A stretch of 64,000 nucleotides of DNA. Origin: an uncultured Aquimarina sp. (GTDB lineage: Bacteria; Bacteroidota; Bacteroidia; Flavobacteriales; Flavobacteriaceae). Positions within the stretch are counted from its first letter, which is position 1. Each line of letters opens with the position of its first letter. The DNA is taken from contig CANMKK010000002.1 in the NCBI GenBank assembly GCA_947498455.1, forward strand, positions 186,001-250,000, in the 5' to 3' direction. Below the pieces are notes generated by a model. The model was not told where the DNA came from, searched no databases, and saw only the letters and a program-made list of their open reading frames with translations. A program made the position numbers and the translations under genes. Of the stretch, positions 28,352 to 36,908 are shown one piece after another.

Positions 28352-29230
28352 TTATTTTTTAGTAACTAAATATACTCCCATAAAAACGAGTAAAGAACAA
28401 GCTACTTTTACCATAGTAAGTGAATCTGCCCCCATTATAATTGCAAAACTGATTGCAAGTAGTGGTTGTAAATAAATAAATGCTCCAAGTGTTGAAGCTT
28501 TCAATGTTTTTAAAGCAATAATATTAAGCAAAAATGTAAAAAATGTGGTGCCTACGACGACGAATGCCATTTTCCAAATGGCATGAAACGGTAGAGAGGT
28601 CCAGGCTACTTCATTAAACTCTGCATAGGTAATAGGTAAATTCATTAATAGTCCTATAAGAAATAACCATTTCATTAAGGTAAAAGGGTGATACTTTAGA
28701 GTTAGGGGTTTCATTAATATTAAGTATACGGCATATGCTACGGCATTAATTGCAAGCATAGAATTTCCCAATGGGATGTTTGGAGCGTCCTGCCTTATCT
28801 CATTACCAAAAAGAATTAAACCTATGGCTCCCGAAAATCCAAGTAAAATACCAATAGTTCTTAAGAATGTAATTTTTTCTTTTATGAATATTGATGACAA
28901 AATAAACACAAGTATTGGCGATATTGTAATAATTACAGAACTATTTATAGGGGTAGATAGTTGTAAACCCTTAAAAAACATGAGCATATTAATAACCATA
29001 CCAAAAAAAGCACAAATAATGATTCTTGCCCAATCACTTCGTTCTATCTTTTGTTTTGGCCCCCAAAACGATATTGTCCAAAAAAGAATAGTAGCACCTA
29101 CAACGCGTAATAATATAAAACCAAAAGGTTTAATGTACGTAGGCATAACTCCTTTGGCAATAGTATGATTAACTGCATAAATCAAACTAGCTCCCAAAGC
29201 AGCAAGCAGTGCTACAGTTCGTTTATCCAT
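28352..29230 (-). CDS. EamA/DMT family transporter
   Basis: This 292-residue inner-membrane protein has ten predicted helices in two EamA repeats. Typical features are the N-terminal AALGASLIYAVNHTIAKG and the mid-protein repeat boundary near residue 148. Drug/metabolite transporters of this kind export amino acids or metabolites; the substrate is unknown. It overlaps the upstream ArsC-like gene by 8 bp. Confidence 0.9.
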   Translation of the reverse strand: MDKRTVALLAALGASLIYAVNHTIAKGVMPTYIKPFGFILLRVVGATILFWTISFWGPKQKIERSDWARIIICAFFGMVINMLMFFKGLQLSTPINSSVIITISPILVFILSSIFIKEKITFLRTIGILLGFSGAIGLILFGNEIRQDAPNIPLGNSMLAINAVAYAVYLILMKPLTLKYHPFTLMKWLFLIGLLMNLPITYAEFNEVAWTSLPFHAIWKMAFVVVGTTFFTFLLNIIALKTLKASTLGAFIYLQPLLAISFAIIMGADSLTMVKVACSLLVFMGVYLVTKK

Positions 29231-29576
29231 TAATAGCAGCTTTTGCAGCTTCTACAACTTTTTTGCTATTCCCTATAAATATTTGATCATTACATATAAT
29301 CACCGGACGTTTTAGAAAAGTATAATGCTCCAATATAAGATTTTTGTAATCTTGATCTGATAAGTTTTGATTTTTAAGATCTCGTTCCTTATAAAGTCGA
29401 GCTCTTTTACTAAAAAGATTTTCATGTGTTCCGGCGAGTGTTTTCATATCTTCTAACTGTTCAGATGATATAGATTCGGTTTTAATGTCTTGCAAGATAA
29501 AATCAGAAGTCGGGTTGATTTCTTTTAAAATTCTTTTACAAGTATCACAGGTTGATAGGTGGTATATTTTTTTCAC
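29223..29576 (-). CDS. ArsC/Spx-like thioredoxin-fold protein
   Basis: This 117-residue protein of the arsenate reductase (ArsC) family has an N-terminal STCDTCKRIL, which gives a CxxC pair, and C-terminal FLKRPVIICNDQIFIG, the usual Arg-Pro segment of the fold. True arsenate reductases and the regulator Spx look alike at this level. With no ars genes nearby, arsenate reduction is not supported by context. It is translationally coupled to the EamA transporter. Confidence 0.82.
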   Translation of the reverse strand: MKKIYHLSTCDTCKRILKEINPTSDFILQDIKTESISSEQLEDMKTLAGTHENLFSKRARLYKERDLKNQNLSDQDYKNLILEHYTFLKRPVIICNDQIFIGNSKKVVEAAKAAING

Positions 29577-29780
29577 AAAAACTATTTTTAAAATTTCAAA
29601 AATCAGTACAAAGGAAATTTATTTCACGATTAAAACTCATATTTTTGGCTAAAAATTAAGAACGCATAGTAGAATTAAATGAAACGAGTCATACCAAAAG
29701 TTTAGTAAACCTTGATGATTATGTTCTATACTTGTACTAAGCTAAGTCGAATATGACATATAAAATGATATAATAAACAG

Positions 29781-30236
29781 ATGAAAGAACAACTAGAAAT
29801 AACAAGAACAAATAGAAAAACACTAGAAAAGATTTTAGATAACTATTCATTGGATCAATTAAATAAAGTTCCTGAAGGCTTTTCTAATAATCTAATATGG
29901 AATATAGCTCATACTATAGTTACGCAACAGTTATTGGTGTATAAATTAAGCGGATTACCGTTAATGATTGATGATACTATGGTAGACCTTTATAAAAAAG
30001 GAACAAAAACTCAACATTTTGTTTCTCAAGAAGAGGTTGAAGTGATTAGAGGTTTATTGTTTAGTACCTTAGACAAAACAGAGGAAGATATGGATGCTGG
30101 AATTTTTAAAAGTTATAAAGAGTATCCTACAAGCACAGGGTTTGTTTTACAGTCAGTATCGGATGCCATGGCTTTCAATAACTATCATGAGGGGATTCAT
30201 TTAGGCTATATCTTGGCTCTTAAAAAATCGTTATAA
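29781..30236 (+). CDS. DinB family protein
   Basis: This 151-residue four-helix-bundle protein has the metal-binding His triad pattern of the DinB/YfiT superfamily. The first is in NIAHTIVTQQLL near residue 47, and a late pair is in NYHEGIHLGYI near residue 135. Many members are thiol-dependent transferases or of unknown role. It is convergent with the DUF3298 lipoprotein gene, overlapping by 6 bp. Its upstream sequence resembles that of the PLP enzyme gene at 31199. Confidence 0.85.
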   Translation: MKEQLEITRTNRKTLEKILDNYSLDQLNKVPEGFSNNLIWNIAHTIVTQQLLVYKLSGLPLMIDDTMVDLYKKGTKTQHFVSQEEVEVIRGLLFSTLDKTEEDMDAGIFKSYKEYPTSTGFVLQSVSDAMAFNNYHEGIHLGYILALKKSL

Positions 30237-31010
30237 AATAGTATAAGAGAAAAAATCGACGACCTTTTCTTTGTCTAGCTTTAGTTCTATGGGGCCATCT
30301 GCGTACGAACTGATTTCGTATTGATTATAGAATAATATAACATAACGATCTGTGAATCCAATGTTAGAAGGAAGTGAGAACCGATCGTTTTCGAAAAAAA
30401 ATCCCGTGCTATTTATTGGTTCACTATCTGCAATGGTGTAGGTATTTCTAAATACCTTTTCTGCGTAATTGAGAAACTCATTATAGTTTTTTAATAAAGA
30501 AGCAGATTCCAAGGATTTTCCGGTTTTTGGATCTATCGTAAGGTAGGTAGAATTTCCATTCCCATGTGCACCTCCGGTGTACATATAAGATTCTATAAGA
30601 ATAGATATGATATCCTGATTTTGAAAACTTAATTGATAATTAATACTAGTTTCATAAGGGGTAATTTCATCTGGAAACTCTTTCTTTACCTGTTGATAGG
30701 ATGTATTGAATCTTCGAACAGCTTCATCAATAGTTTTTGCAGGGAAACTGTTTTCAACGTTTAAAATAGTACAAGCTACTTTTTCAATTTCTTGATTTAC
30801 CTTTTTAGAAATTTCAGTTTCATTTACAGCATGTATGAGTAGGATTTCCGTAATAACGCAATCCGTAGTTTCACAATCAAAAAAGTCTTCAATTGCAATT
30901 ATTTTATTTTCGAAAGTAAGATGTTCTCGATTTTTGCAACTAAATAAACTAGTTAGAAAAAATGTAAAAAGAAGATATTTATATATAGAATTGCTTTTTG
31001 TGTTAATCAT
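30231..31010 (-). CDS. DUF4163/DUF3298 lipoprotein
   Basis: This 259-residue predicted lipoprotein has an N-terminal segment ending SLFSC at about residue 25. It then has an N-terminal DUF4163-like part (YETSINYQLSFQNQDIISILIES) and a C-terminal DUF3298 part with YTGGAHGNGNSTYLTID and a final FFSYTIL. Related domains occur in RsiV and PdaC, which bind or act on lysozyme and peptidoglycan. The role here is inferred only as a cell-envelope protein. Confidence 0.8.
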   Translation of the reverse strand: MINTKSNSIYKYLLFTFFLTSLFSCKNREHLTFENKIIAIEDFFDCETTDCVITEILLIHAVNETEISKKVNQEIEKVACTILNVENSFPAKTIDEAVRRFNTSYQQVKKEFPDEITPYETSINYQLSFQNQDIISILIESYMYTGGAHGNGNSTYLTIDPKTGKSLESASLLKNYNEFLNYAEKVFRNTYTIADSEPINSTGFFFENDRFSLPSNIGFTDRYVILFYNQYEISSYADGPIELKLDKEKVVDFFSYTIL

Positions 31011-31198
31011 CTACTAAAGGTATTTATTGAAATATGATTAGAGTAAATTATATTATACATTTGTTCAGAGGTCTTAACTTGGGAAATTAATTAATCTGTT
31101 ATTTTTTTAAGACCATATATTACTGAATTATTACTAAATTACATACTTGTACTGAGTAAAGTAGAAGTATCCCTCTAAAATAATAAAATTATAAACAG

Positions 31199-32347
31199 AT
31201 GAAGTTTAATACGAAGACAATACATGGCGGACAAGAACATGATCCTGCATATGGTTCGGTAATGCCACCAATATATCAAACTTCTACCTATGCTCAATCA
31301 ACACCGGGGGGACATAAAGGATATGAATATAGTAGAACTCATAATCCAACAAGAAATGCGCTCGAGAATGCTTTGGCAAGCATTGAGAATGGGAAATTTG
31401 GTCTGGCCTTTGGGTCTGGGTTGGCAGCCATAGATGCAGTTATTAAATTATTGAAGCCAGGAGATGAAGTAATTTCTACCAATGATCTTTATGGAGGAAC
31501 CTATAGATTATTTACTAAGATTTTTGAAGGATTTGGTGTTAAATTCCATTTTATTGGAATGGAAAATGCGAGCAAAATTGAGGAGTATGTCAACCCGAAA
31601 ACAAAATTGATTTGGGTAGAAACTCCTACCAACCCAATGATGAATATAATTGATATTAAGGAGATTAATAAAATATCAAAAAGGTATAATCTATTATTAG
31701 CCGTCGATAATACATTTGCGACTCCATATTTACAAAGACCATTAGACCTTGGAGCGGATATTGTAATGCATAGTGCCACTAAGTATATAGGAGGTCATAG
31801 TGATTTAGTTATGGGTGCATTGGTAGTGAAAGATGAAGGGCTAGCGGAACGTTTATATTTTATTCAGAATGCTAGTGGTGCAGTATGCGGCCCACAGGAT
31901 AGCTTTCTTGCATTAAGAGGGATCAAAACATTACATGTTCGTATGCAACGCCATTGCGAAAATGGAGAAGTTATTGCTAGGTATCTTAAAAATAATTCCG
32001 CAATAGAAAAAGTGTATTGGCCAGGTTTCGAAGATCACCCAAATCATGCTATTGCAAAAGAACAAATGGATGGGTATGGAGGAATGATCTCGTTTGTAAC
32101 AAAAGGAAGCGATTATCATAGTGCAATTAAAATTGTCGAAAACTTGAAGGTTTTTACACTGGCAGAATCATTAGGAGGTGTAGAAAGCCTTGCAGGACAT
32201 CCAGCAAGTATGACTCATGCTTCAATCCCAAAAGAAGAACGTGAGAAAACAGGAGTTGTAGATTCATTAATTAGACTGAGTGTAGGAATAGAAGATGTAG
32301 ATGATTTAATAGCAGATTTAGAACAAGCGATAAACAAAATTTATTAA
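31199..32347 (+). CDS. Cystathionine gamma-synthase/lyase family PLP enzyme
   Basis: This 382-residue fold-type I pyridoxal phosphate enzyme of the Cys/Met metabolism family makes or splits cystathionine. Key blocks are YEYSRTHNPTRNALE (Tyr and Arg contacting PLP from the next subunit), the Asp in VDNTFATPYLQ, and the Schiff-base Lys in HSATKYIGGHSD. Synthase and lyase cannot be separated by motif alone. It is single-gene, with a leader resembling that of the DinB gene. No SAM riboswitch was recognised upstream. Confidence 0.93.
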   Translation: MKFNTKTIHGGQEHDPAYGSVMPPIYQTSTYAQSTPGGHKGYEYSRTHNPTRNALENALASIENGKFGLAFGSGLAAIDAVIKLLKPGDEVISTNDLYGGTYRLFTKIFEGFGVKFHFIGMENASKIEEYVNPKTKLIWVETPTNPMMNIIDIKEINKISKRYNLLLAVDNTFATPYLQRPLDLGADIVMHSATKYIGGHSDLVMGALVVKDEGLAERLYFIQNASGAVCGPQDSFLALRGIKTLHVRMQRHCENGEVIARYLKNNSAIEKVYWPGFEDHPNHAIAKEQMDGYGGMISFVTKGSDYHSAIKIVENLKVFTLAESLGGVESLAGHPASMTHASIPKEEREKTGVVDSLIRLSVGIEDVDDLIADLEQAINKIY

Positions 32348-32383
32348 GTCCAAAAAAAACGACTTAATTTTTTAAGAATATTA

Positions 32384-32391
32384 TATATTTG
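32384..32391 (+). promoter_or_regulatory. -7 element of gdhA
   Basis: TATATTTG matches TAnnTTTG and lies 48 bp upstream of the gdhA ATG. Confidence 0.5.
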
Positions 32392-32439
32392 ACACCAAAA
32401 TATAATCAACAAATAAGAATCTATTAATTATATTAACGT

Positions 32440-33783
32440 ATGCAAGCAAAGATAGATGCATTCATGGAAGAAGTAAGAGCTCGTAATGGACATGAGCCTG
32501 AATTCTTGCAAGCGGTTCAAGAAGTTGCCGAGACAGTAATTCCGTATATAGCTACAAAGGAGATATATAATGGAAAGAATATTTTATTACGAATGGTGGA
32601 GCCAGAAAGAGCTATTACTTTTCGTGTACCATGGGTAGATGATAATGGAAAGATTCATGTAAACAGAGGATATCGTATTCAGATGAATTCGGCTATCGGA
32701 CCTTATAAAGGAGGATTGCGTTTCCATCCTACTGTTACTATGAGTGTGCTTAAGTTTTTGGCATTCGAGCAAGTTTTTAAAAATAGCTTGACTACGTTAC
32801 CTATGGGAGGCGGAAAAGGAGGTTCTGATTTTGATCCTAAAGGTAAATCTGATGATGAAATTATGAGGTTTTGTCATAGTTTTATGAGTGAGCTATTTAG
32901 GCATATTGGTTCTAATACAGATGTACCTGCAGGTGATATTGGAGTAGGTGGCCGCGAGATAGGATTCTTATTTGGGATGTATCGTAAAATTCGTAATGAA
33001 TTCACAGGAGTTTTAACAGGAAAAGGCCTTACGTGGGGAGGATCATTGATTCGTCCGGAAGCAACCGGGTATGGAACGGTATATTTTGCTCAAAATATGC
33101 TGGAAACTAAAGGGGATTCTTTTGAAGGTAAAACGGTAACAGTTTCAGGTTCTGGAAATGTGGCACAATATGCAACAGAAAAAGCGACTCAATTGGGAGC
33201 CAAAGTAGTTACGCTTTCGGATTCATCTGGATATATTTATGATAAAGATGGAATTGATACTGATAAGCTTGCTTTTGTGATGGAGCTTAAAAATGTAAAA
33301 AGAGGACGAATTAGCGAGTATGCTGAAAAATATCCGTCTGCAGAGTTTCATAAAGGAAAGACCCCTTGGGAAGTTGCATGCGATATAGCCTTACCATGTG
33401 CTACTCAGAATGAACTAAACGGTGATGATGCAGGTAAATTGATAGAAAATGGATGTATATGTGTTAGTGAAGGTGCAAATATGCCAAGTACTCCAGAAGC
33501 AATTGCTGCTTTCCATAAAGCGAAAATATTTTTCGCACCAGGAAAAGCATCTAATGCTGGAGGTGTTGCAACATCTGGATTAGAAATGACACAAAACTCT
33601 TTACGTTATAAGTGGACTCGTCAAGAAGTTGATGATAAATTAATGCAAATAATGAAAGAGATTCATTCATCATGTTTGGAGTATGGGACAGATGAAAATG
33701 GATATGTAGATTACGTAAAGGGAGCTAATATAGCAGGTTTTGTTAAAGTTGCTGATGCTATGCTTGCGCAAGGCGTAGTATAA
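32440..33783 (+). CDS. gdhA: Glutamate dehydrogenase (NADP-type)
   Basis: This enzyme catalyses reductive amination of 2-oxoglutarate by ammonia. The 447 residues match the hexameric bacterial NADP form. The substrate domain has GPYKGGLRFHPTVT and PMGGGKGGSDFDPKGKSD with the catalytic Lys, and the coenzyme domain has TVSGSGNVAQYA. The C-terminus ends KVADAMLAQGVV. It is single-gene, with its own promoter and a strong terminator. Confidence 0.97.
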   Translation: MQAKIDAFMEEVRARNGHEPEFLQAVQEVAETVIPYIATKEIYNGKNILLRMVEPERAITFRVPWVDDNGKIHVNRGYRIQMNSAIGPYKGGLRFHPTVTMSVLKFLAFEQVFKNSLTTLPMGGGKGGSDFDPKGKSDDEIMRFCHSFMSELFRHIGSNTDVPAGDIGVGGREIGFLFGMYRKIRNEFTGVLTGKGLTWGGSLIRPEATGYGTVYFAQNMLETKGDSFEGKTVTVSGSGNVAQYATEKATQLGAKVVTLSDSSGYIYDKDGIDTDKLAFVMELKNVKRGRISEYAEKYPSAEFHKGKTPWEVACDIALPCATQNELNGDDAGKLIENGCICVSEGANMPSTPEAIAAFHKAKIFFAPGKASNAGGVATSGLEMTQNSLRYKWTRQEVDDKLMQIMKEIHSSCLEYGTDENGYVDYVKGANIAGFVKVADAMLAQGVV

Positions 33784-33805
33784 TTAGTTAGTTTTATAAA
33801 TATAG

Positions 33806-33840
33806 AAAAAGCCGCTCTTGTTACAATAGAGCGGCTTTTT
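33806..33840 (+). terminator. Intrinsic terminator of gdhA
   Basis: A 13-bp stem (33806-33818 and 33828-33840) rich in GC at its core (GCCGCTCT) is followed by T residues, 22 bp after the stop. Confidence 0.9.
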
Positions 33841-33903
33841 TAATTATTTCAAAGCAATAATTACTATTTTAGCGTGTTATCAAGGCGGAGTTAAAATTAT
33901 CCA

Positions 33904-36183
33904 ATGATTATGAGGTATTTTAAGCAATTAATAGTTCTGATTTTCCCATTATGTATCTTTTCTCAGGATTTTAGTAATCAATGGACAGGGCATTATTCTT
34001 ATTTTAATGTTAATGATATATATGTAGGTAATGATAAAATATATACTGCTTCAGAAAATGCTATTTTCATATACGATACTGAGACAGGGGCATCCGAAAC
34101 TATCTCTACTGTTAATGGTCTTTCAGGGGAGACGATCTCTGTAATATATCATAGTTCAGCTTATGATATAACCGTAATAGGTTATGAAAATGGATTAGTA
34201 GAATTATTGCTAGATGATGAGGTGAGGACATTTATTGATATAGTTGCGAAACCAACAATTCCTCCAACACAAAAAAGAATTAACAACTTTTTTGAATATC
34301 AAGATAGATTATTTATTTCCACAGAATTTGGGATTGTAGAATTTAATTTGGAAAGAATTGAATTTGGAGATACTTTTTTTGTTGGACCCGGAGGATCACA
34401 AATTAATGTTACCGGGACAGTAGTGCTCGGAGATTCTATTTATGCTACAACAACAAGCAATGGTTTGTTGGTAGCCGGTGTTAATAATAGTAATCTAATT
34501 GATTTTAATCAATGGACAACCGTAACTTCTGGTGATTTTAAAGCAATATCTCTATTTAATAGTGAAATTGTAGTTTGGGAAAATAATAATTTGATAAGAA
34601 GCCTTGAAGGGACAGAGTTAAGAACTTTAATCACAACAACTTCCTCAATTAAAGATTTGTATGTTGATCAAGAAAATCTAGTAGTGACCTTATCGAATGA
34701 AAGTAAAGTGTTTAACACTGATATTCAGGAAACGATATCTGTTTCTAGTACGGAAGAAAACACTTTTTTACTCAATACATCCATAGCGTATAAAGATAAA
34801 ATATATTTAGGTACAGGAACTAAAGGGCTTTTGGAGGTGGATAATAATATTACACAATTTATCTCTGTTACACCAGAAGGGCCACTTCTTAACACGACAT
34901 TTGGCATAGAAGCATTAAATGATAATTTGTGGGTAGTGTATGGAGAGTATAGTGTTAGTTTTAATCCTTTTCCTTTGAGACAAAGAGGGATCAGCAGGCT
35001 AACACCAAATGGATGGATTAATATTTCTAAGGATGAAGTTTTAGGAGTTACTTCATTGAGTAGTATTGCTATTAATCCGTCTAATGAAGAACAGGTTTTT
35101 ATATGTAGTGCTTCAGATGGATTGTTAGAAATAAATAATAATGAGGTAACTAATTTATATAATAGTTCTAATAGTGGTCTTGAATCATTTGTTGCGGATG
35201 CTGAAGTAGTAAGATTAAATGGCGCTTTATTTGACACGAATAATGAATTGTGGTTCTTAAACATGAGAGTGGATAATGGCTTGAAAAGATTTTCTCCTTC
35301 TACAAAAGAAATTTTTAATGTGAATTTAAATTCTGTCATATCAAATGCAGGAAGCAATATTGGATTTAGTGATCTGGCATTAGATAAAAACGGAAATTTA
35401 TTTTTTGGAGGGTGGAGTATTGGTGTGGTTGGTTATAGTCAATCAACAGGGAAATTTACACAGTTAATAGGAAAAGGAGAAGGGGGTAATTTACCGAGTA
35501 ATTATATTTCGGCTTTAGAGGTTGATAGAAATAATCAATTATGGATAGGGACACCTTTGGGGCTAAGGGTTTTATTTAATACTTCAGGCGTATTTCAGCA
35601 AAGTAACCCAAAGGCAGATCAGATTATAATTTTAGATGAAGAAGGAGTAGCGCAAGAGTTACTGTTTGGACAAGCTATTAATGATATAGAAGCAGATGGA
35701 GCTAATAATAAGTGGGTTGCTACAGCATCATCAGGGGTATTTTATTTCACGCCGGATGGAAGAGAAACATTAGCTCATTTTACTAAAGATAATTCTCCTT
35801 TACCAGATAATAATATTCTAGATGTTACAGTGGATGATTCGACAGGAGCAGTCTATTTTGCAACTCCAAAAGGCTTACTAGAATATAAAGGTACAGCTAC
35901 CGGTCCAGAAAATGATTTAGAAAGTATAGTTGCTTTTCCTAATCCTGTTAGACCTGGATTTAATGGAAGAGTTACTATAAAAGGTCTTACTAGCAAAGCA
36001 AACATAAAAATAACTGATATAGAAGGTAATCTTGTTTATGAGGAAGTTAGTGAAGGAGGGAGTATTCAATGGGATACAACTGCTTTTGGAAAACATAAAG
36101 TAGCTTCTGGTGTATATCTTATATTAATTACAGGCGAAGATAAGGCAGAAACCTCCGTTTCAAAGCTTTTGATTGTTCGGTAA
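33904..36183 (+). CDS. porZ: Type IX secretion system protein PorZ
   Basis: This 759-residue surface component of the T9SS attachment complex begins with a signal peptide ending FPLCIFSQ. Two beta-propeller domains follow, built of repeats such as LWIGTPLGLRVLF and KWVATASSGVFYF. A C-terminal type A sorting-like domain (VAFPNPVRPGFNGRVTI...) ends the protein. In Porphyromonas, PorZ binds A-LPS and helps attach cargo. The position directly before recO (2 bp) is the usual flavobacterial order. Confidence 0.88.
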   Translation: MIMRYFKQLIVLIFPLCIFSQDFSNQWTGHYSYFNVNDIYVGNDKIYTASENAIFIYDTETGASETISTVNGLSGETISVIYHSSAYDITVIGYENGLVELLLDDEVRTFIDIVAKPTIPPTQKRINNFFEYQDRLFISTEFGIVEFNLERIEFGDTFFVGPGGSQINVTGTVVLGDSIYATTTSNGLLVAGVNNSNLIDFNQWTTVTSGDFKAISLFNSEIVVWENNNLIRSLEGTELRTLITTTSSIKDLYVDQENLVVTLSNESKVFNTDIQETISVSSTEENTFLLNTSIAYKDKIYLGTGTKGLLEVDNNITQFISVTPEGPLLNTTFGIEALNDNLWVVYGEYSVSFNPFPLRQRGISRLTPNGWINISKDEVLGVTSLSSIAINPSNEEQVFICSASDGLLEINNNEVTNLYNSSNSGLESFVADAEVVRLNGALFDTNNELWFLNMRVDNGLKRFSPSTKEIFNVNLNSVISNAGSNIGFSDLALDKNGNLFFGGWSIGVVGYSQSTGKFTQLIGKGEGGNLPSNYISALEVDRNNQLWIGTPLGLRVLFNTSGVFQQSNPKADQIIILDEEGVAQELLFGQAINDIEADGANNKWVATASSGVFYFTPDGRETLAHFTKDNSPLPDNNILDVTVDDSTGAVYFATPKGLLEYKGTATGPENDLESIVAFPNPVRPGFNGRVTIKGLTSKANIKITDIEGNLVYEEVSEGGSIQWDTTAFGKHKVASGVYLILITGEDKAETSVSKLLIVR

Positions 36184-36185
36184 TA

Positions 36186-36905
36186 ATGATTGTTCATACA
36201 CAAGCCATAGTAATTCATTCCTTTCGTTATGGGGAAAATGACTTAATAGCTTCATTGCTAACAGAAATCAGTGGACTACAATCGTATTTGTTAAAAGGGG
36301 TTTTAAAATCAAAAAGAGGAAAGATTAAGTCATCTTTATTTCAACCACTTACTTTATTAGAAATAGAAGCGGACCATAAAAATAAGGGAACTCTAGAAAG
36401 AATTAAAGAGGCCAAAATTTTAGTTCCATATCAAACATTGCATACAGACTTTATTAAAAGCTCAATAGTTTTTTTCCTTTCCGAAATTATTAGGAATACA
36501 GTTCAGGAAAAGGAGGTTAATAAAGATTTGTTTCAATACCTAGAAACCACATTATTATGGCTAGATTCGCATGATAATATCAGTAATTTTCATATTTCAT
36601 TTCTAATAAAACTAACTCAATATCTTGGTTTTTACCCTGATGTGTCTAGTTTGTCTTCGAAAATTTTTAATATGCAAGATGGGTGTTTTCAGGAAGATAT
36701 TTCTAATGTGTATTGCGTAGAAGGAGATCAAGTGACAAAATTTAAAAATTTTTTAGGTATGACATTTGAAGATAGCATGAATATAAAAGTATCAAGAGTG
36801 CTAAGAAATAATATCCTGAATATGTTGTTAGTATATTTTGAACTACATTTGCACGGTTTTAAAAAGCCAAAATCACTATCGGTTTTAAACGAAATTTTTA
36901 ATTAA
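36186..36905 (+). CDS. recO: DNA repair protein RecO
   Basis: RecO acts with RecF and RecR to load RecA on SSB-coated DNA. The 239-residue protein has an N-terminal OB fold starting IVHTQAIVIHSFRYGENDLIASLLT and a helical C-terminal part. The zinc-binding cysteines present in some RecO proteins are not evident, as in many Bacteroidota. It starts 2 bp after porZ and ends 3 bp before a TonB-dependent receptor gene. Confidence 0.93.
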   Translation: MIVHTQAIVIHSFRYGENDLIASLLTEISGLQSYLLKGVLKSKRGKIKSSLFQPLTLLEIEADHKNKGTLERIKEAKILVPYQTLHTDFIKSSIVFFLSEIIRNTVQEKEVNKDLFQYLETTLLWLDSHDNISNFHISFLIKLTQYLGFYPDVSSLSSKIFNMQDGCFQEDISNVYCVEGDQVTKFKNFLGMTFEDSMNIKVSRVLRNNILNMLLVYFELHLHGFKKPKSLSVLNEIFN

Positions 36906-36908
36906 GTA

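Noticed and set aside
31018..31198. SAM-responsive riboswitch before the Cys/Met-metabolism PLP gene
   Set aside because: No SAM riboswitch core could be traced by eye; the leader instead resembles the DinB upstream region. A covariance-model search would settle it.
34725..35357. 210-codon minus-strand frame inside porZ
   Set aside because: It lies wholly antisense to porZ, which has clear propeller repeats and a sorting domain; the antisense product has no recognisable feature.
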